A stretch of 64,000 nt of DNA, from assembly GCA_017311185.1 (NCBI GenBank), contig JAESUZ010002615.1, positions 1 through 64,000 of the forward strand, read 5' to 3'. Positions 13,765 through 25,823 of this stretch are shown here, one piece after another. A program made the translations under genes and the position numbers. Each line of letters starts with the position of its first letter. The first letter of the stretch is position 1. The notes beneath the pieces are model-generated. The model made no database searches. It saw only the letters and a list, made by a program, of their open reading frames with translations, and was not told the origin of the DNA. The stretch comes from Proteles cristata cristata. Lineage: Eukaryota; Chordata; Mammalia; Carnivora; Hyaenidae.

Positions 13765-13875
13765 GTTAAAGCTAACATTTACTGAACACTTCAATTTGCA
13801 TGTGCTGAGCTGAATGCCTTATATACATAAACTCATTTAACTGTTGTATAAAATGAGTGCCAGGTTTAGTTATGA
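13765..13875 (+). mobile_element. MIR SINE fragment
   Basis: 'gctaacatttactgaacact...catgtgctgagc' followed by 'aaactcatttaactg' fits the MIR 5' half in the plus orientation. Confidence 0.65.
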
Positions 13876-14199
13876 AAACATCCTTACAGGAATATTTTCC
13901 ATACTTACTGGAAATTGAATAAGAGAAACTGGCCCAGCCTTTCAAGGGAGCGGGTGAGAGGGAGTTTGTGCTACCATAGTGAGGCTCTTTTTCAAGATGG
14001 CTTCTACTCTCAGAGTGAGGTAAGTCTCTTAGAATGGAGACTATGTTTTCAGAAAATGAAAGATGAACTGTTTCTGAAAATAAATTTCAAGTATAAGAAA
14101 CAGCCAGTTTGACAGTATGTCAGACAAGGTGGAGTTTGGATAATATCAAAATTACGATGTGGTCAAGATTAAGAAGCAGGTGGGAAGAGAACTAATATT
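13876..14199. other. Unannotated stretch
   Basis: Nothing recognisable. A 65-codon open frame at 13915 has no support. Confidence 0.4.
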
Positions 14200-14423
14200 T
14201 CTTTGAAAATACTTTTTAAACATTTATTCATTTTTGAGAGACAGAGAGGGTCAGAGTATGATCAGGGCAGGGGAAGAGAGAGAGAGAGGGAGAAACGAAT
14301 CTGAAACAGGCTCCAGGTTCTGGGCTGTCAGCACAGAGCTTGATGCGGAGCTTGAACCCACCAACTATGAGATCATGACCTGAGCCAAAGTCGCATATTT
14401 GACTGAGCTGCCCAGGGGCCCCA
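14200..14423 (-). mobile_element. CAN SINE, diverged
   Basis: Antisense copy with the tail 'catttattcatttttgagag' and a head ending 'gagctgcccaggggcccc'. The flanking repeats are weak (agaactaa). Confidence 0.85.
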
Positions 14424-14463
14424 AGAACTAACAATACTTACAGGCCTTTTATGTTAAATCTTT

Positions 14464-14714
14464 CTTTAAAAATTTTTAATGTTTTTATTTATTTCTGAGA
14501 TATCGAGAGAGAGAGAGAGAGAGAGAGAGCGCGAGCGTGAGCAGGGGAGGGTCAGAGAGAGAGGGAGATACAGAGTGTGAAGGAGGCTTCATGCTCTGAG
14601 CTGGTTGTCAACACAGAGCCCGGGGTGGGGGGTGGGGGCTCGAACCCACGAACCGTGAGCTCATGACCTGAGCCAAAGTCGGACGCTTAACTGACTGAGA
14701 CACCCAGGCGCGCC
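14464..14714 (-). mobile_element. CAN SINE
   Basis: Antisense copy with a (GA)n stretch and a well-kept head. The 14-bp duplication tatgttaaatcttt flanks it at 14450-14463 and 14715-14728. Confidence 0.93.
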
Positions 14715-15008
14715 TATGTTAAATCTTTTACAAACTTTTCTTTTCTTTTAATTTATATCACAATTTTATTAGGAAGGAATAATTAACATTCATAAATGTG
14801 AGGAAGCTGGGAGTCACATGATCAATAACTTGTCCAAACTTGTAGTCAGTGTCTCTCTGCAAATTCTACATTCTTTTTTAAAATATTACCTCTCTTTTTT
14901 TTTTTTATTGTGAGTATATGTATGTACCAGAAAATTTGGAATAAGCCCAAAGGTATGAAGAAAAATTAATCACATAGGAATTATTATTTTTATGTATTTC
15001 TGTCTTTC

Positions 15009-15882
15009 TTTTTTTTAAATAGTTTATTGTCAAGTTGGTTTCCATATAACACCCAGTGCTCATCCCCACAAGTGCCCTCCTCCATGCCCATCTCCCCCCT
15101 CCCCTCCCACACCCATCAGTTCTCTGTTTGTTCTCAGTATTCAAGAGTCTCTCATGGTTTGCCTCTCTCCCTCTCCCCCACTATTTCCCCCTTCTTCTCC
15201 CCCACGGTCCTCCGTTATGTTCCTCCAAATCCTCCTATACCTGCAAACATATAGTATTTGTCCTTCTCTGCCTGACTTACTTTGCTCAGCATAACACCCT
15301 CAAGTTCCATCCATGTTGCTACAATTGGCCAGATTTTATTCTTTCTCATTGCCATGGAGTATTCCATCGTATAGATAAACCACATTTTCTTGATCCATTC
15401 GTCCTTTGATGGACACTTAGGCTCTTTCCATGTTTTGGCTATAGTTAAGAGTGCTGCTATGAACATTGGGGCACATGTGTTCCTATGCATCAGCACTCCT
15501 GTGTCCCTTAGGTAAATTCCTAGCAGTGCTATTGCTGGGTCATAGGGGAGTTCTATTTTTAACTTTTGAGGAACCTCCACACTGTTTTCCAGAGGGGCTG
15601 CACCAGTTTACATTCCCACCAACAGTGTAGGAGCGTGCCCGTTCTTCCCCATCCTCGCCAGCATCTAGAGTCTTCTGATTTGCTCATTTTAGCCACTCTG
15701 ACTGGCGTGAGGTGGTATCTCAGTGTGGTTTTGATTTATATTTCCCTAATGAGGAAGGATGCTGAGCATCGTTTCATGTGTCTGTTGGCCATCTGGATGT
15801 CCTCTTTGGAGAAGTGTTTGTTCATATCTTCTGTCCATTTCTTCACTGGGTTGTTTGTTTTTCAGGTGTGGAGTTTGGAGTT
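15009..15882 (-). mobile_element. 5'-truncated L1 (carnivore type)
   Basis: It starts with the reverse complement of the L1 3' UTR (gttggtttccatataacacc, with a poly-T at 15009-15017) and continues antisense into the ORF2 C-terminus. It is very similar to the fragment at 2023-3305 and truncated at about 15882. Confidence 0.92.
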
Positions 15883-15989
15883 ATACCCTTTTCTAATAAT
15901 CCAGTAATCTAGTAAGTAAAGTGTTTTCCAGAGTTCTAGGAGCCACTCTAACAACTTCAAGAAAACGGTCATGGGGACCTTCATTCTAA

Positions 15990-16240
15990 AGGTGGTTGCT
16001 CATGAGGTGACTGTGTGGCTAAGTTGGTAAAGTGACTGATTCTTGATTTCAGCTCAAGTTGTGATCTCATGGTCCTGTGATGGAGCCCCATGTGGGGCTC
16101 TGTGCTGAGTATAAGCCTTCTTTAAGATTTTTTCTCTCCCTCTTCCTCTGCTCCTACCCTTGTGTGCACACTCCCCCACCTCAAAAGCAAATAAATAATA
16201 AATTAAATTAAATTAAATTAAATTAAATTAATTAAAGTGG
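15990..16240 (+). mobile_element. Old CAN SINE with (TTAAA)n tail
   Basis: The diverged head 'gtgactgtgtggctaagttg', 'gatctcatggtcctgtgatg' and the CT-rich body are readable. The tail is an ordered pentamer repeat, ttaaa, at about 16200-16236. Confidence 0.8.
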
Positions 16241-16510
16241 TTAGTTAGAAACACAGGCTGTAACCTGAATTTGTGACAGGCATCTGAAGTCAGTGTAGGG
16301 ATGGGCAGTCTTATGGAACTAAGCCCTTAACCTGTGGGATCTGATGCTATCTATATGTAAAGAGTGTCTGAACTGCCAGTATACAGAGAATCTGAGGATT
16401 GCTTGGTGAACTGCCCTCACTCTGTCTCATATCTGGTCCCAGCAGGGAGAAGCACAGAAAGAGCTTTTCCTTTACAGGCACAAAGGCACAAAATTGACAC
16501 TTGAGAAACC
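16241..16510. other. Unannotated intergenic stretch
   Basis: I see no gene or known repeat here. Confidence 0.4.
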
Positions 16511-16745
16511 AGCTAAAAGCTTTGTCATCCCTCCAGGTCAGGGGCCTCCTTTGCGGAGCTGTCTCTGACTCCATGGACAGAAAGGATTGTCCCTTCTCAT
16601 GGGAACTTATAGCATTTTGTATGTAGATTTTATAGTTCTTACTCCACTGTCTTACAATTACTTGTTTTTATTTCTAGCCCTCCTGAAGCTCAGGGACCTG
16701 GTCTAATTCCCTTTGTAGTCTCAGCATGTAAGGGAGAGATCCAGG
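16510..16745 (+). mobile_element. Probable L2 LINE 3' fragment
   Basis: The order 'ggagctgtctctgactccat', 'acttatagcattttgtatgt' and 'cctcctgaagctcagggacc' resembles the L2 3' region in the plus orientation. It is ancient and diverged. Confidence 0.45.
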
Positions 16746-17948
16746 TGGGAAGGAGAGATGATATTATGGAACAGGGATTTTGGAGATTTTTGCCTCAGGG
16801 TCCTGAATTTTTAGGTTTACATTGTTAGGCTGGTGTCTGTTGTTTACAAATAACTTTTGGGTTTTTTATTCCTTAAAATATTCTCTGGCTTTAGTTAAGC
16901 ACTTCTCTCTATCCAGCAACACCTACATAAAAACTTTAAAAAATAAATCAGTGAGTTAAGGATTTTTTTTACGCCATATTCTTACCTTCAAGTTCCAGCT
17001 GAAAATCAGCAGCCCAAAGGCCTGACCAAGGGTCAGTGGGCACATAAACTGCATTCCAAGGAAGCAGGACAGCTTTTCCTGGGTATGGCAATTGCAGAGG
17101 CTCAAATTACCACTATGTCTGAGGCATACGGGAGCCTTCAGCAGTTAAAGGCCCTTTGAGGGGCTCTTGGGATCCATGTGGGAAGTTGGAGCCATTCCTG
17201 GAAGAATTAGTCCTAAACAGAAACTAGCCATATGACCTGGCCTGATGTGGAAGAAATGTAAACAAGGTCAAATGTGGCTTTGAGCACTTGGCAAATCTCA
17301 GCTCCCTTGACTTTATGCAAACTTGATGGCTGTGTGGATGAACACACTGTTCCTTACTCTGAATTGGCTTCCCAGCATCTGTGCATGCGCAGTGTGTGCT
17401 GAGCTTGGCAGCAGAACCCAACTTCCATGTTTCTGCAGTTCCTCTGTCTGGCAGAGAATCTAAAATACCTCGGCCTGTGGGAAAACAGGAAGTTGGCTTC
17501 AGGAGCAGATGCATCCAGCTCCAGATAGATTTCTGCTCCTTTGGTGTTCTTCTTTCATTTGACTTCTTAGCCTGACTCACTTTCTGGATGTGGGTGACAA
17601 TTCTTGTCTCCAGCTGATGTTTTAAGATTAAAAACAGCAATGTTAATGAAAACACCTTGCCTAATACATAGCAAGTGCTTGAAATGATGGTTCTTCTTAT
17701 CTTTTTTTCCAAACTGTATCCAGCCAAGCCTAAATGCAGAGGACAGAACAACAGTCTAGAGCCTAGATGTATATATATTTATACCTTGCCTTGCCCTACA
17801 TAGCATATACTTTCATGGAGGTGAATTCTATTTTCTAGTTTCCTTGTCTACCTGGAAATTGAATTCATCACTGTGTTAAATAATCTCTGAACTGTTATAG
17901 TTCCACCAGCTCCCAACCTTGTTTATGTTTTCCAAAATGTTATTTTCT
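16746..17948. other. Intergenic stretch upstream of SULT1C2
   Basis: No repeat is recognised. It contains the longest non-repeat open frame of the window (17224-17751, minus, 175 codons), which has no domain, signal peptide or family resemblance that I can see and starts in no evident gene context. The SULT1C2 non-coding first exon and promoter could lie anywhere from 12775 to here; a gtatatatatttata string at about 17769-17783 is not convincing as a TATA box. Confidence 0.35.
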
Positions 17949-18179
17949 TTTTCTTTTTTTTTTTTTTTTTATAAAATGTTTTTATTTATTTCTAGGAGAG
18001 AGAGAGAGACAGCGTGAGCAGGGGAGGGTCAGAGAGAGAGGAGTCACAGACCGAAACAGGCTCCAGGCTCTGAGCTGGCAGTCAGCACAGAGCCCGACGC
18101 GGGGCTCGAACCCATGAACCGCGAGATCATGACCCAAGCGAAAGCCGGACGCTTAACCGACTAAGCCACCCAGGCGCCC
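17949..18179 (-). mobile_element. CAN SINE, young subfamily
   Basis: Antisense copy with a long poly-T, the tail signature 'tttatttctaggagagag' and a near-intact head. A 17-bp duplication (ccaaaatgttattttct, with one mismatch in the second copy) flanks it at 17932-17948 and 18180-18196. Confidence 0.95.
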
Positions 18180-18196
18180 CCAAAATTTTATTTTCT

Positions 18197-18769
18197 CTAT
18201 AATTTCTGCTCTCTTTAACAACCTCACTTATTTCAGTGTTGTTAATTCATGGCAACTTGGTTAACTCGTAAGTTCCCAGCACTAGCTCACAATCTTTCTC
18301 TGTGAAGTCCCTCATTTCCAATCACCTGCTAAGTTTCTGCCAATATAAGAGACACCCAGCATTGTTTGTTTTGCCTGCCCCATGCCCTCTGCTGGGGTGG
18401 TAGCACCATCATCCACACCTGAAGCATCACCTTGGACTAAGGATTGGAAATCTCACCTACTTAGCAATGTCAGTTTTTAATTTAACATATAGTTAGTGAA
18501 TGCAAATGTAAGCAGTGAATAAACTCGGGGTCCTCAAAGATTTGCAGTTAAAACTACTGTGCATGTCTGCTTCTTCCTCATCCACAGCAGATGAAGTGTC
18601 ACATCACAGAACTTTCTAGCATATTTGCTCACCTCTGGTCTCTACTATTCTGGTCTCTGGTGCACTTAGCACATAAATTAAGTTTTATGAGTCCAGATGA
18701 AGTTATCCCCTAGTTGTTTATGGCCCAAATCTTGAATGCTTTTAACTTAAACTATCTGATATCAAGATT
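18197..18769. other. Unannotated intergenic stretch
   Basis: AT-rich sequence without a recognised gene or repeat. Confidence 0.4.
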
Positions 18770-19660
18770 TGTTATAAAAGCACATTAATTAAGGAAGTAT
18801 GGTATTTGTGCAAGGACAGACAAGTAGTCTGATGAGACAGAAAGGAGAGTCCACAACCAGAACCACACAGAGACAGCCATTGAGTTTAAAAGAAGATGAC
18901 ACTGCAGTGGAGAAAGGAAAGCCTGGCTGTTCCAATAAATAGTGCTGGAAATTGGATATCCAGCTGAAAGAAACTGAATCCTCACCTCATTGTATGCCAT
19001 ACATGAAAACCACTTTAGGTGGATTGTAGATCTAAATGTGAAAATAAAACAATAAAGCTTCTAGAATGAAACATGAGAGAACATTTCTATGACCCTTGGA
19101 AAAGCCAAGCTTTATAAATAGGCTGATACAAAACAAAACATCTACCATAAAGGAAAATAAATACAAAAATTGGGTTAAATTAAAGTGAAGAACTATGTTC
19201 ATCAAAAACACATTAAAAGAGTAAAAAAGCAATCTACAAAGTAGGAGAAGGTATTTGTCAAAGACTCATCATATCCGATTATATATAGAATTCCTTCATA
19301 TCTATGAGAAAGAGATTAACAGCCCAAGAGGAAAATAGGCAAAAGACTCGAATGGGCACTTCACATATGATGACATGGCCAACAAATATGTGAAAAGTTG
19401 CTAACATTAATAATTACTAGATAAATAGATTTAATCGATTAATTAATAACAAAATTTAAAATAAATTAAATAAAAACTCACATCACAAATGCAACTACCC
19501 AACCAGCAGAATGTGTAAAAATAAGACAGGATTTCCCAAGTTAGTGGGATGATGAGTAACTAGGATCCCATTTCACTTGCCTTTTCTTTTACTTCTGCAT
19601 TTCTCTATTTTCCAAATTTCTACCAAATTTATATTCTTTTATAATAAGACTGTAATGATA
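18770..19660 (+). mobile_element. Ancient L1 ORF2 3' part
   Basis: Plus-strand text such as 'gtatggtatttgtgcaagga', 'aaaaccactttaggtggatt' and 'aataggcaaaagactcgaat' follows the L1 ORF2 C-terminal region with many stops. The end past 19400 is poorly resolved. Confidence 0.75.
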
Positions 19661-20340
19661 TTTTTATCCAGTGCATATTATTTTATTTTTTTAAATGCTC
19701 CTCAGCTATGCATCTGAAACCTAAGTTACCAGGAGAACTGAGGGACGTATCCAAATAGATTTGATGGCTTTGCCCTTATTCCTCAGAGTGTATGGGGTAA
19801 TTTCATAGAAGCAGGTTGTGGAGAGTAAACTAAAGTACAGAAATTTTTACTTTTGAAGGAAGAACTTCAGGAACATGTTTTGGGTTCGTGCCTCTCAACG
19901 AATGGAGTGTAGATGATTTCCATAGTAGTGGGTCATTGTCCCTCCGAGTCTAACAGTTTATGGGGTCAGTGATAGTGCCATGATCACTGCTGCTGTTTCT
20001 GGCCTCAGTTCTTCCAGGACTCCCTACTCTGCTATACTTCTCTCCAGAAATCATTACAGTAGTTGGCTGTCCAGGTACACAGCAGACCTGCCTAACCTGG
20101 TATTTTATCTCTATGCACATCTCCATGATGTGGGTGTCAGACAATGTGAGTAGGAATTTTTTTCCAACATTATAGTTATAATTATTCAAGGTGTTTATGT
20201 TCTGGTGAATAAACTTGAATAAACCCCCTTAGTTCATTGTGTAGCAGCTTCCTTTCATTAAATTAAAAAAATCTCTTTTTTATGACATTAAGGATGATAT
20301 AGTAAGACTATATAACTGGAACTGTTCCAAAAATTTTGTA
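19661..20340. other. Unannotated intergenic stretch
   Basis: No feature is supported. Confidence 0.4.
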
Positions 20341-20344
20341 GTTT

Positions 20345-20525
20345 TTGCTATTTAATTTAGACCTCTAAATTAATGTGGGGTGGCTGCTACTGTTGTGCCA
20401 TGGCAGAATGACACTGAAGCCATTGGGTAACTGCCCCACTCTGGATCACAGCAGCAGAGCCACAATTTGAAGCTAGGAGGCTGCATCCCTAACACAGGCT
20501 TTTAAACAGACTACACCATGTTCAT
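20345..20525. mobile_element. Possible MIR/MIR3-like remnant
   Basis: 'gcagagccacaatttgaagc' followed by 'acacaggcttttaaacagac' resembles the 3' part of MIR-family SINEs. Weak. Confidence 0.35.
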
Positions 20526-21185
20526 TTAAGTCAGTTTTCTTTTATAGCATTGTTTCCTGGTGATGTAGAGTAGCAGTACAACATGAGGAATATTCCAGGC
20601 TGGGTCACTTTTTTTGAGGTCAGAGCTCCAGGATCAATTTCTGGACACAAAGGACCTCAGATACTTTCTCGTAGCATAGCTACTCCTGACTCCCTTCCCC
20701 ATGGGCTCCCTGGGCCACATCTCTAAATCACTTATAATTCATCTTCTCCTCCAAAGGAATTGTTTATTCATCTTTGTGGCCTTATATGTTAAGTATTTAA
20801 GGGTACTTGGATAGTTCAGAGTATGGAGCAATATAAGTTTTGGAAAACATTTATTTCCCATAGGAGCTGAAGAGAGATTTTTCCAAATAAGATGTACAAA
20901 TGGTCAACAGGCACATGAAAAGATGCTCAACATCACTCATCATCAGGGAAATACAAATCAAAACACAGTGAGATACCACCTCACACCTTAGAATGGCTAT
21001 TATCAAACAGACAAGGAATAACAAATATTGGCAAGGATGCAAAGAAAAGGGAACCCTTTTGCCCTGTCAGTGGGAATGTAAATTACTGCAACCACTGTGG
21101 AAACCAGTATGGAGGTTCCTGATAACTTTAGATAGCACTACCATATGATGTAGCATTTCCATTTCTGGGATATATATCCAAAGAA

Positions 21186-21305
21186 AAAAAATTTTTTTTA
21201 CAAATAGTATATTGTCAAATTAGTTTCCACATAACACTCAGTGCTCATCCTCACAAGTGCCCTCCTCCATGCCCATCCCTCCTCCCCGCCAAAAAAATTT
21301 TTTAA
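21186..21305 (-). mobile_element. Very short L1 3'-end insertion
   Basis: 'tagtttccacataacactca' and 'gtgccctcctccatgcccat' are the reverse complement of the carnivore L1 3' UTR. They are bounded by T-rich and A-rich runs inside the older plus-strand L1. Only about 100 bp of L1 was copied. Confidence 0.85.
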
Positions 21306-21415
21306 AAAGAATATTGAAGACATATCTGCACTCCATGTTTTTTGGAGCATTATTCTCAATAGCCATGATATGAAAATGACTTAAGTATTCATCAACAGAT
21401 GAACCAATAAAGAGA

Positions 21416-21459
<44 letters not shown>
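21416..21459. repeat. (CA)n microsatellite
   Basis: About 22 CA units within the old L1. Confidence 0.95.
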
Positions 21460-21461
<2 letters not shown>

Positions 21462-21965
21462 ATATTCTTCAGCCACGAGAAAGAAGGAATCGTTCCCATT
21501 TGTGACAACATAGATGACCTAGAGGGCATCATGCTAAGTGAAATAAGCCAGATAAAGATAAACTACTGTGTGATCTCACTTGCATGTGGAATCTAAAAAA
21601 AGATGAACTCCTAGAAACAGATAGTAGAATGGTGGTTACCAGGGGCTATAGGGTATAGACAATATTCGTCAAAGAGTAAATAAACTTCCATTTATAAGAT
21701 GAATAAGTTCTGGGGATCTAAAGTAGAGCATTGGGATTATAGTTAACAATAATGTATTATAAACTTGAAAGTTGTTAGGAGAGTACACCTTAAATTTTCT
21801 CTCCCCCAAGAAGTAATGGTATTTATGGCACATAATGGAGGTGTTAGCTAACACTATGGTGGTAATCATTTCAAAATATTTATGTGTATCAAATCAACAT
21901 GCTATACACTTTAAACTTATACAATGTATAATATGTCAATTGTATGTCAATAAAGCTGGAAGAAA

Positions 21966-22621
21966 ACACAGTGATAAAGAGGTAAATAAACCATTTATTT
22001 CTGTAGTCAAGTTCACCTGAAATTTACTCTTGTTTTTCAAGTGGCTAACAATCCTACGCCCTTTCAAAATTAATAACATTTCATATTCAATGTTTTAATG
22101 CACATAATTTAAAGGAATAATTAAAGGAAGAGCTACAAATATACCCACCCTCTATTTTTACAATCACTTACAGTTTGTGTTTAAAGGCAAGCAATGTATC
22201 TTCAGGCAAGGAAGCTGGGGAACAGGTCTAAGTTTTGCTTAGAGAGATTTTAACCAGGCTTCACCTTCAGAATGTTTGAGCAACTTGACCCAGGGTAAAC
22301 TGGCAGCATGGAGGTCCAATCACCATTGGTCCCATCATTGAGATATGTGGTCACATTCTTGGTGATGTTGTAGCCTGTTTGTTGCTACAGCTTTCTTATC
22401 CAAGAATTCATTTTCTGATATCACTGTATGAGAGCCCTGACCAAATAGTTTACTTTTGATAGAATTCACCACACCTAGGTACAGAATCAGGGTTGGGTTG
22501 AGTGTCTGTTCAAAGTGCAACACAGGGTGAATTCATTCACAACCATGGGAAGAAATGACTGAATGAGCACCCTTCCATGAAAATCAGACCACAGTGAGAA
22601 GGCAGAGCACTCACTTGTCTT
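21966..22621. other. Unannotated intergenic stretch
   Basis: No gene or known repeat recognised. Confidence 0.4.
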
Positions 22622-23580
22622 GAAACTACCATATGACCCAGCAATTCTACTTCTGGGTATTTATCCAAAGGAAACAAATCACTAACTCAAAAAGATATAT
22701 GCACTTTCATGTTTATTGTAGTAATATTTAATATTGCCAAGCTATGAAAACAACCTAAGTGTCCATTGGTAGATGAATACAGAAAATGTGATACACACAC
22801 ACTGGATATTATTCAGCCATAAAAAAGGGAAATACTGCCATTTGTGGCAACGTGGATGGACCTTGAGACTATTATGCTAAGTGAAATAAAATGGAGAAAT
22901 ACATACACTTTATCTCCCTTATGTGTGATATCTTGAAAAAAACAAAAGCCAACAAACTGAACTCACAGATACAGAGAACAAACTTGTGGTTGCCAGAAGT
23001 GGGGGGTTTGGGGTGGGCAAAATGAGCGAAGACTAAAGTGGCCAAAAGGCACAAACTTCTAGTTATGAAATAAGTAAGTCCTAGAATATAATGCACAACA
23101 TGGTGACTATAGTTAATAATACTGTGTTGCAGGGACGCCTGGGTGGCTTAGTCGGTTAAGCGTCCGACTTTCTTTTGGGTCATGATCTCGTGGTTCGTGG
23201 GTTCCAGCCCGGCATCAGGCTCTGTGCTGACTGCCAGCTCAGAGCCTGGAGCCTGTTTCAGAGTCTGTGACTCCCTCTCTCTCTGACCCTCCCCTGCTCA
23301 CGCTGTCTCTCTCTCTCTTTCCTAGAAATACATAAAAAACATTTTTAAAAAATTAAATAATACTGTGTTGCATATTCAAAAGTTGCTAAGAGAGTATATC
23401 TTAAAAATTCTCAACACAAGAAATAAATTCATAATTGTTTGTGGTGATGGGTGTTAATTAGACTTCTTGTGGTGATTATTTCATAATATATACATTTATG
23501 GAATCATTATGTTGTGCACCTGAAATTAATACCATGTTGTATGTCAATTAGGTTTCAGTTAAAACAACCAACCAAACAAA
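22622..23580 (+). mobile_element. Ancient L1 3' end, split by a SINE
   Basis: ORF2 C-terminal remnants ('ctaccatatgacccagcaat', 'gtgtccattggtagatgaat') and a 3' UTR ('tatagttaataatactgtgt', 'ttatgttgtgcacctgaaat') end in a caaac-rich tail. A CAN SINE at 23132-23352 interrupts it. Confidence 0.85.
23132..23352 (+). mobile_element. CAN SINE, young subfamily
   Basis: Plus-strand copy with 'gctgactgccagctcagagc', 'gtctgtgactccctctctct' and 'ttcctagaaata'. The flanking duplication shares aataatactgtgttgca, ending at 23131 and at 23372. Confidence 0.95.
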
Positions 23581-23852
23581 CAAAAGGGGTTGCGTCCTTA
23601 GTCTCAGGACAAGTGGAAGTGGTGTTGGGCTATGCTCCCTATTGTATAGCCCTGAGCACAGTGATGAGCAGGGGTTCAAGAAAAGGGTGACAGCTTGTGA
23701 GACAGAAGTCTCACAGAATTCCAGACAGAATTCTGGGGGTCTGTGTCTAGGACAAGCACAATCTACTTGTTCCTCCTCCACCAAATCTACTCTCTGAGCA
23801 GTAAGCAGAGTTATCTTCTCAAAGATCTTCCCTGGCTTCACCCTATATAATA

Positions 23853-24062
23853 TATATCCAGGATTAGCAAACTTTTTCTGTAAAGGAGGAAGTTGTGAAT
23901 ATTTTAGAGTTTGCCAATCATCTGGTATCAGTTGCAGCTATTCAGCTCCACCATTGCAGCATGAAAGCAGTTATAGACAATACTTAATGGGTCATAGTGG
24001 TGTTCCAATACATGTTTATTTACAGAAACAGGTGGTGTCATAGTTTGCTCACTTTGGTGTAT
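23853..24062. mobile_element. hAT-type non-autonomous DNA transposon fossil
   Basis: 'agcaaactttttctgtaaag', 'gaatattttagagtttgcca', 'agcagttatagacaatactt' and 'atgtttatttacagaaacag' form a known mammalian short DNA transposon pattern, with ends related to 'gcaaac...gtttgc'. I do not assign the exact family. Confidence 0.55.
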
Positions 24063-24221
24063 AGAAAAAGGAGAAAACTCTTGAATTTAGAATAGAAGCC
24101 ACTTTGGGTAAATTCCTCCTATCTGTAGCTCTGAGTTCTTTGCTGCCATTCTTTTTCACTATACAGTCGGCTAGACATTGCCTTCAAGGCGATGTCACTG
24201 TTCTTTTTGGTTCCTTAATGT

Positions 24222-24830
24222 AACAGTTTTATTTAGATATAACTCACATACCACAAATTCATTGATTTAAAATGTACAGTTTAGTGGCTTTAGTGTCCAC
24301 AGATTTATTCCACCATCAATTTTAAAGCATTTTTATAACCCCAAAGAGATCCTGTACCATTTAGATACCTCCTCCAGTCCTAAGTGACCACCGATTTCCT
24401 TTATGTCTCTGAAAATTTGTCTATTCTGGATATTTCATACAAATGAAATCATACAATACGTGGCCTTTAATGACTGGCTTCTTTCATAATATTCTTAATC
24501 TTTATATAAGATTTCAATTTTGTGATCTTTTCAAGGTTCATCCATGCTGTAATATGTATGGGAACTTTATTCCTTTTTTTATGGTTAAATAGCATTTCAT
24601 TTTTTGTATATACCACATTTTCTTTATTCATTTGTCAGTTGATAGACATTTGGGTTGTTTCCAATTGTTGATTCTTATATATAATGCTCCTATGAACATA
24701 CATGTGCAAGTTCTTGTGTGAACAGATCTTTTTCATTTTTTTTAGGTATATACCTAAAAACTATACAAGTAAGGAAGGGATAATACTAAACATTCAAATA
24801 TGGTAAGTATTTTAAAACAGTAAAATAATC
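24222..24830 (-). mobile_element. Ancient L1 (L1M-type) 3' portion
   Basis: 'ttatttagatataactcaca', 'aaaatgtacagtttagtggc' and 'aatgctcctatgaacataca' read antisense to an old L1 3' end. Confidence 0.75.
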
Positions 24831-25235
24831 ATTTTAAAAATTCATGTATTTCCTTAAGAGAATTAAACATTATAAGCTGAATGTACTTTCTGAATTGTTC
24901 ATATAAGCAAGGCAGGGTTTCTTCTTTAAAACATCAGAAAATGCACTATGGTTTATAAATAGATGTAGCTGCCCTCAAGATTTTAATATCAGTGGCTTTC
25001 TTTAAATTAAAACTCACAAAGTGCATAATTAAGGTATATCAATGGTTAGAAGTGCCATTCAAAGTGCAACACATGGTGAATTCATTCACAACCATTTTAC
25101 TCTAACAACAGGTTTCCATGCTTAATATTTAGTGACTTATTTGACCAAATTAGGTCTTTTCAGGGGAAAAATATGTCACTGTAAAACATTTAGTTTGAAA
25201 TTTATTTTAATATTTTCTTAGAAATAAAAATGTAT
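24831..25235. other. Unannotated AT-rich stretch
   Basis: No feature is supported. Confidence 0.4.
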
Positions 25236-25237
25236 TA

Positions 25238-25560
25238 GTGCACAGGTGTCCCAGTTGGTTAAGTGTCTGACTCTTGATTTCAGCCCAGGTCATGATCTCA
25301 TGGTTTTGGGATCCAGCCCCAAGTCGTCTCTGTGCTGATACTCCAGAGCCTGCGTGGGATTCCCTTTATCCCTCTCTTTCTTCCCTTCCCAGCTGATACT
25401 CTCCTTGTCTCTCAAAATAAATAATTGTTAAAAAAATGTTCTCTCCCTCTTCCTCTGCCCCTCCCCTGCACACATGCATGTGTGCTCCCTCTCCCTCTCA
25501 CTCTTTCTCCCTAAAGAAGAAGGAGGAGGAAGAGGAAGAGGAGGAGGAGAAGGAGAAATA
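25238..25560 (+). mobile_element. Old CAN SINE plus second SINE-like tail
   Basis: A diverged head ('aggtgtcccagttggttaag') and body end in 'ctcaaaataaataattg' at about 25430. A second CT-rich tail and a (GGA)n expansion (about 25515-25553) follow, suggesting a head-less second copy. Confidence 0.7.
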
Positions 25561-25669
25561 AAAGTTTATGGAGGAAAAGGTTTATCACAAGGTAAAAAAA
25601 ACAAAACACTAGAACGACCAAAGAACAAACACCACAAAGGATGCTTGCATTTTGTTCTACATTATTTAT

Positions 25670-25823
25670 CAATGTATTTTTCTTACTCCAACTGGTTTAC
25701 TCCATCAAATTTTGAATCATCTTCTGAATCACTATATTCCATAGCGATATAGCAAGACTGGGTGGTAGCAACATGATTTTCAGTGTGTTCATATTTAGCT
25801 CCTGGTTCACACTGTTCTTTTAC
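25670..25823 (-). repeat. Left arm of 154-bp inverted repeat
   Basis: The reverse complement of this segment aligns without gaps to 26282-26435, with about 13 mismatches by hand count, mostly transitions. On the minus strand it reads [20 protein letters not shown], then ...[18 protein letters not shown] and a stop. The same peptide, slightly different, is read from the other arm on the plus strand. Confidence 0.9.

Larger units (their letters stand above)
20860..21965 (+). mobile_element. Ancient L1 (L1MA/MB-like) 3' end
   Basis: Plus-strand ORF2 C-terminal remnants ('atgctcaacatcactcatca', 'gagataccacctcacacctt', 'gtgaaataagccagataaag') run into a 3' UTR ending 'tgtatgtcaataaagctgga'. It is interrupted by a tiny younger L1 insertion at about 21186-21305 and carries a (CA)n at 21416-21459. 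Confidence 0.85.
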
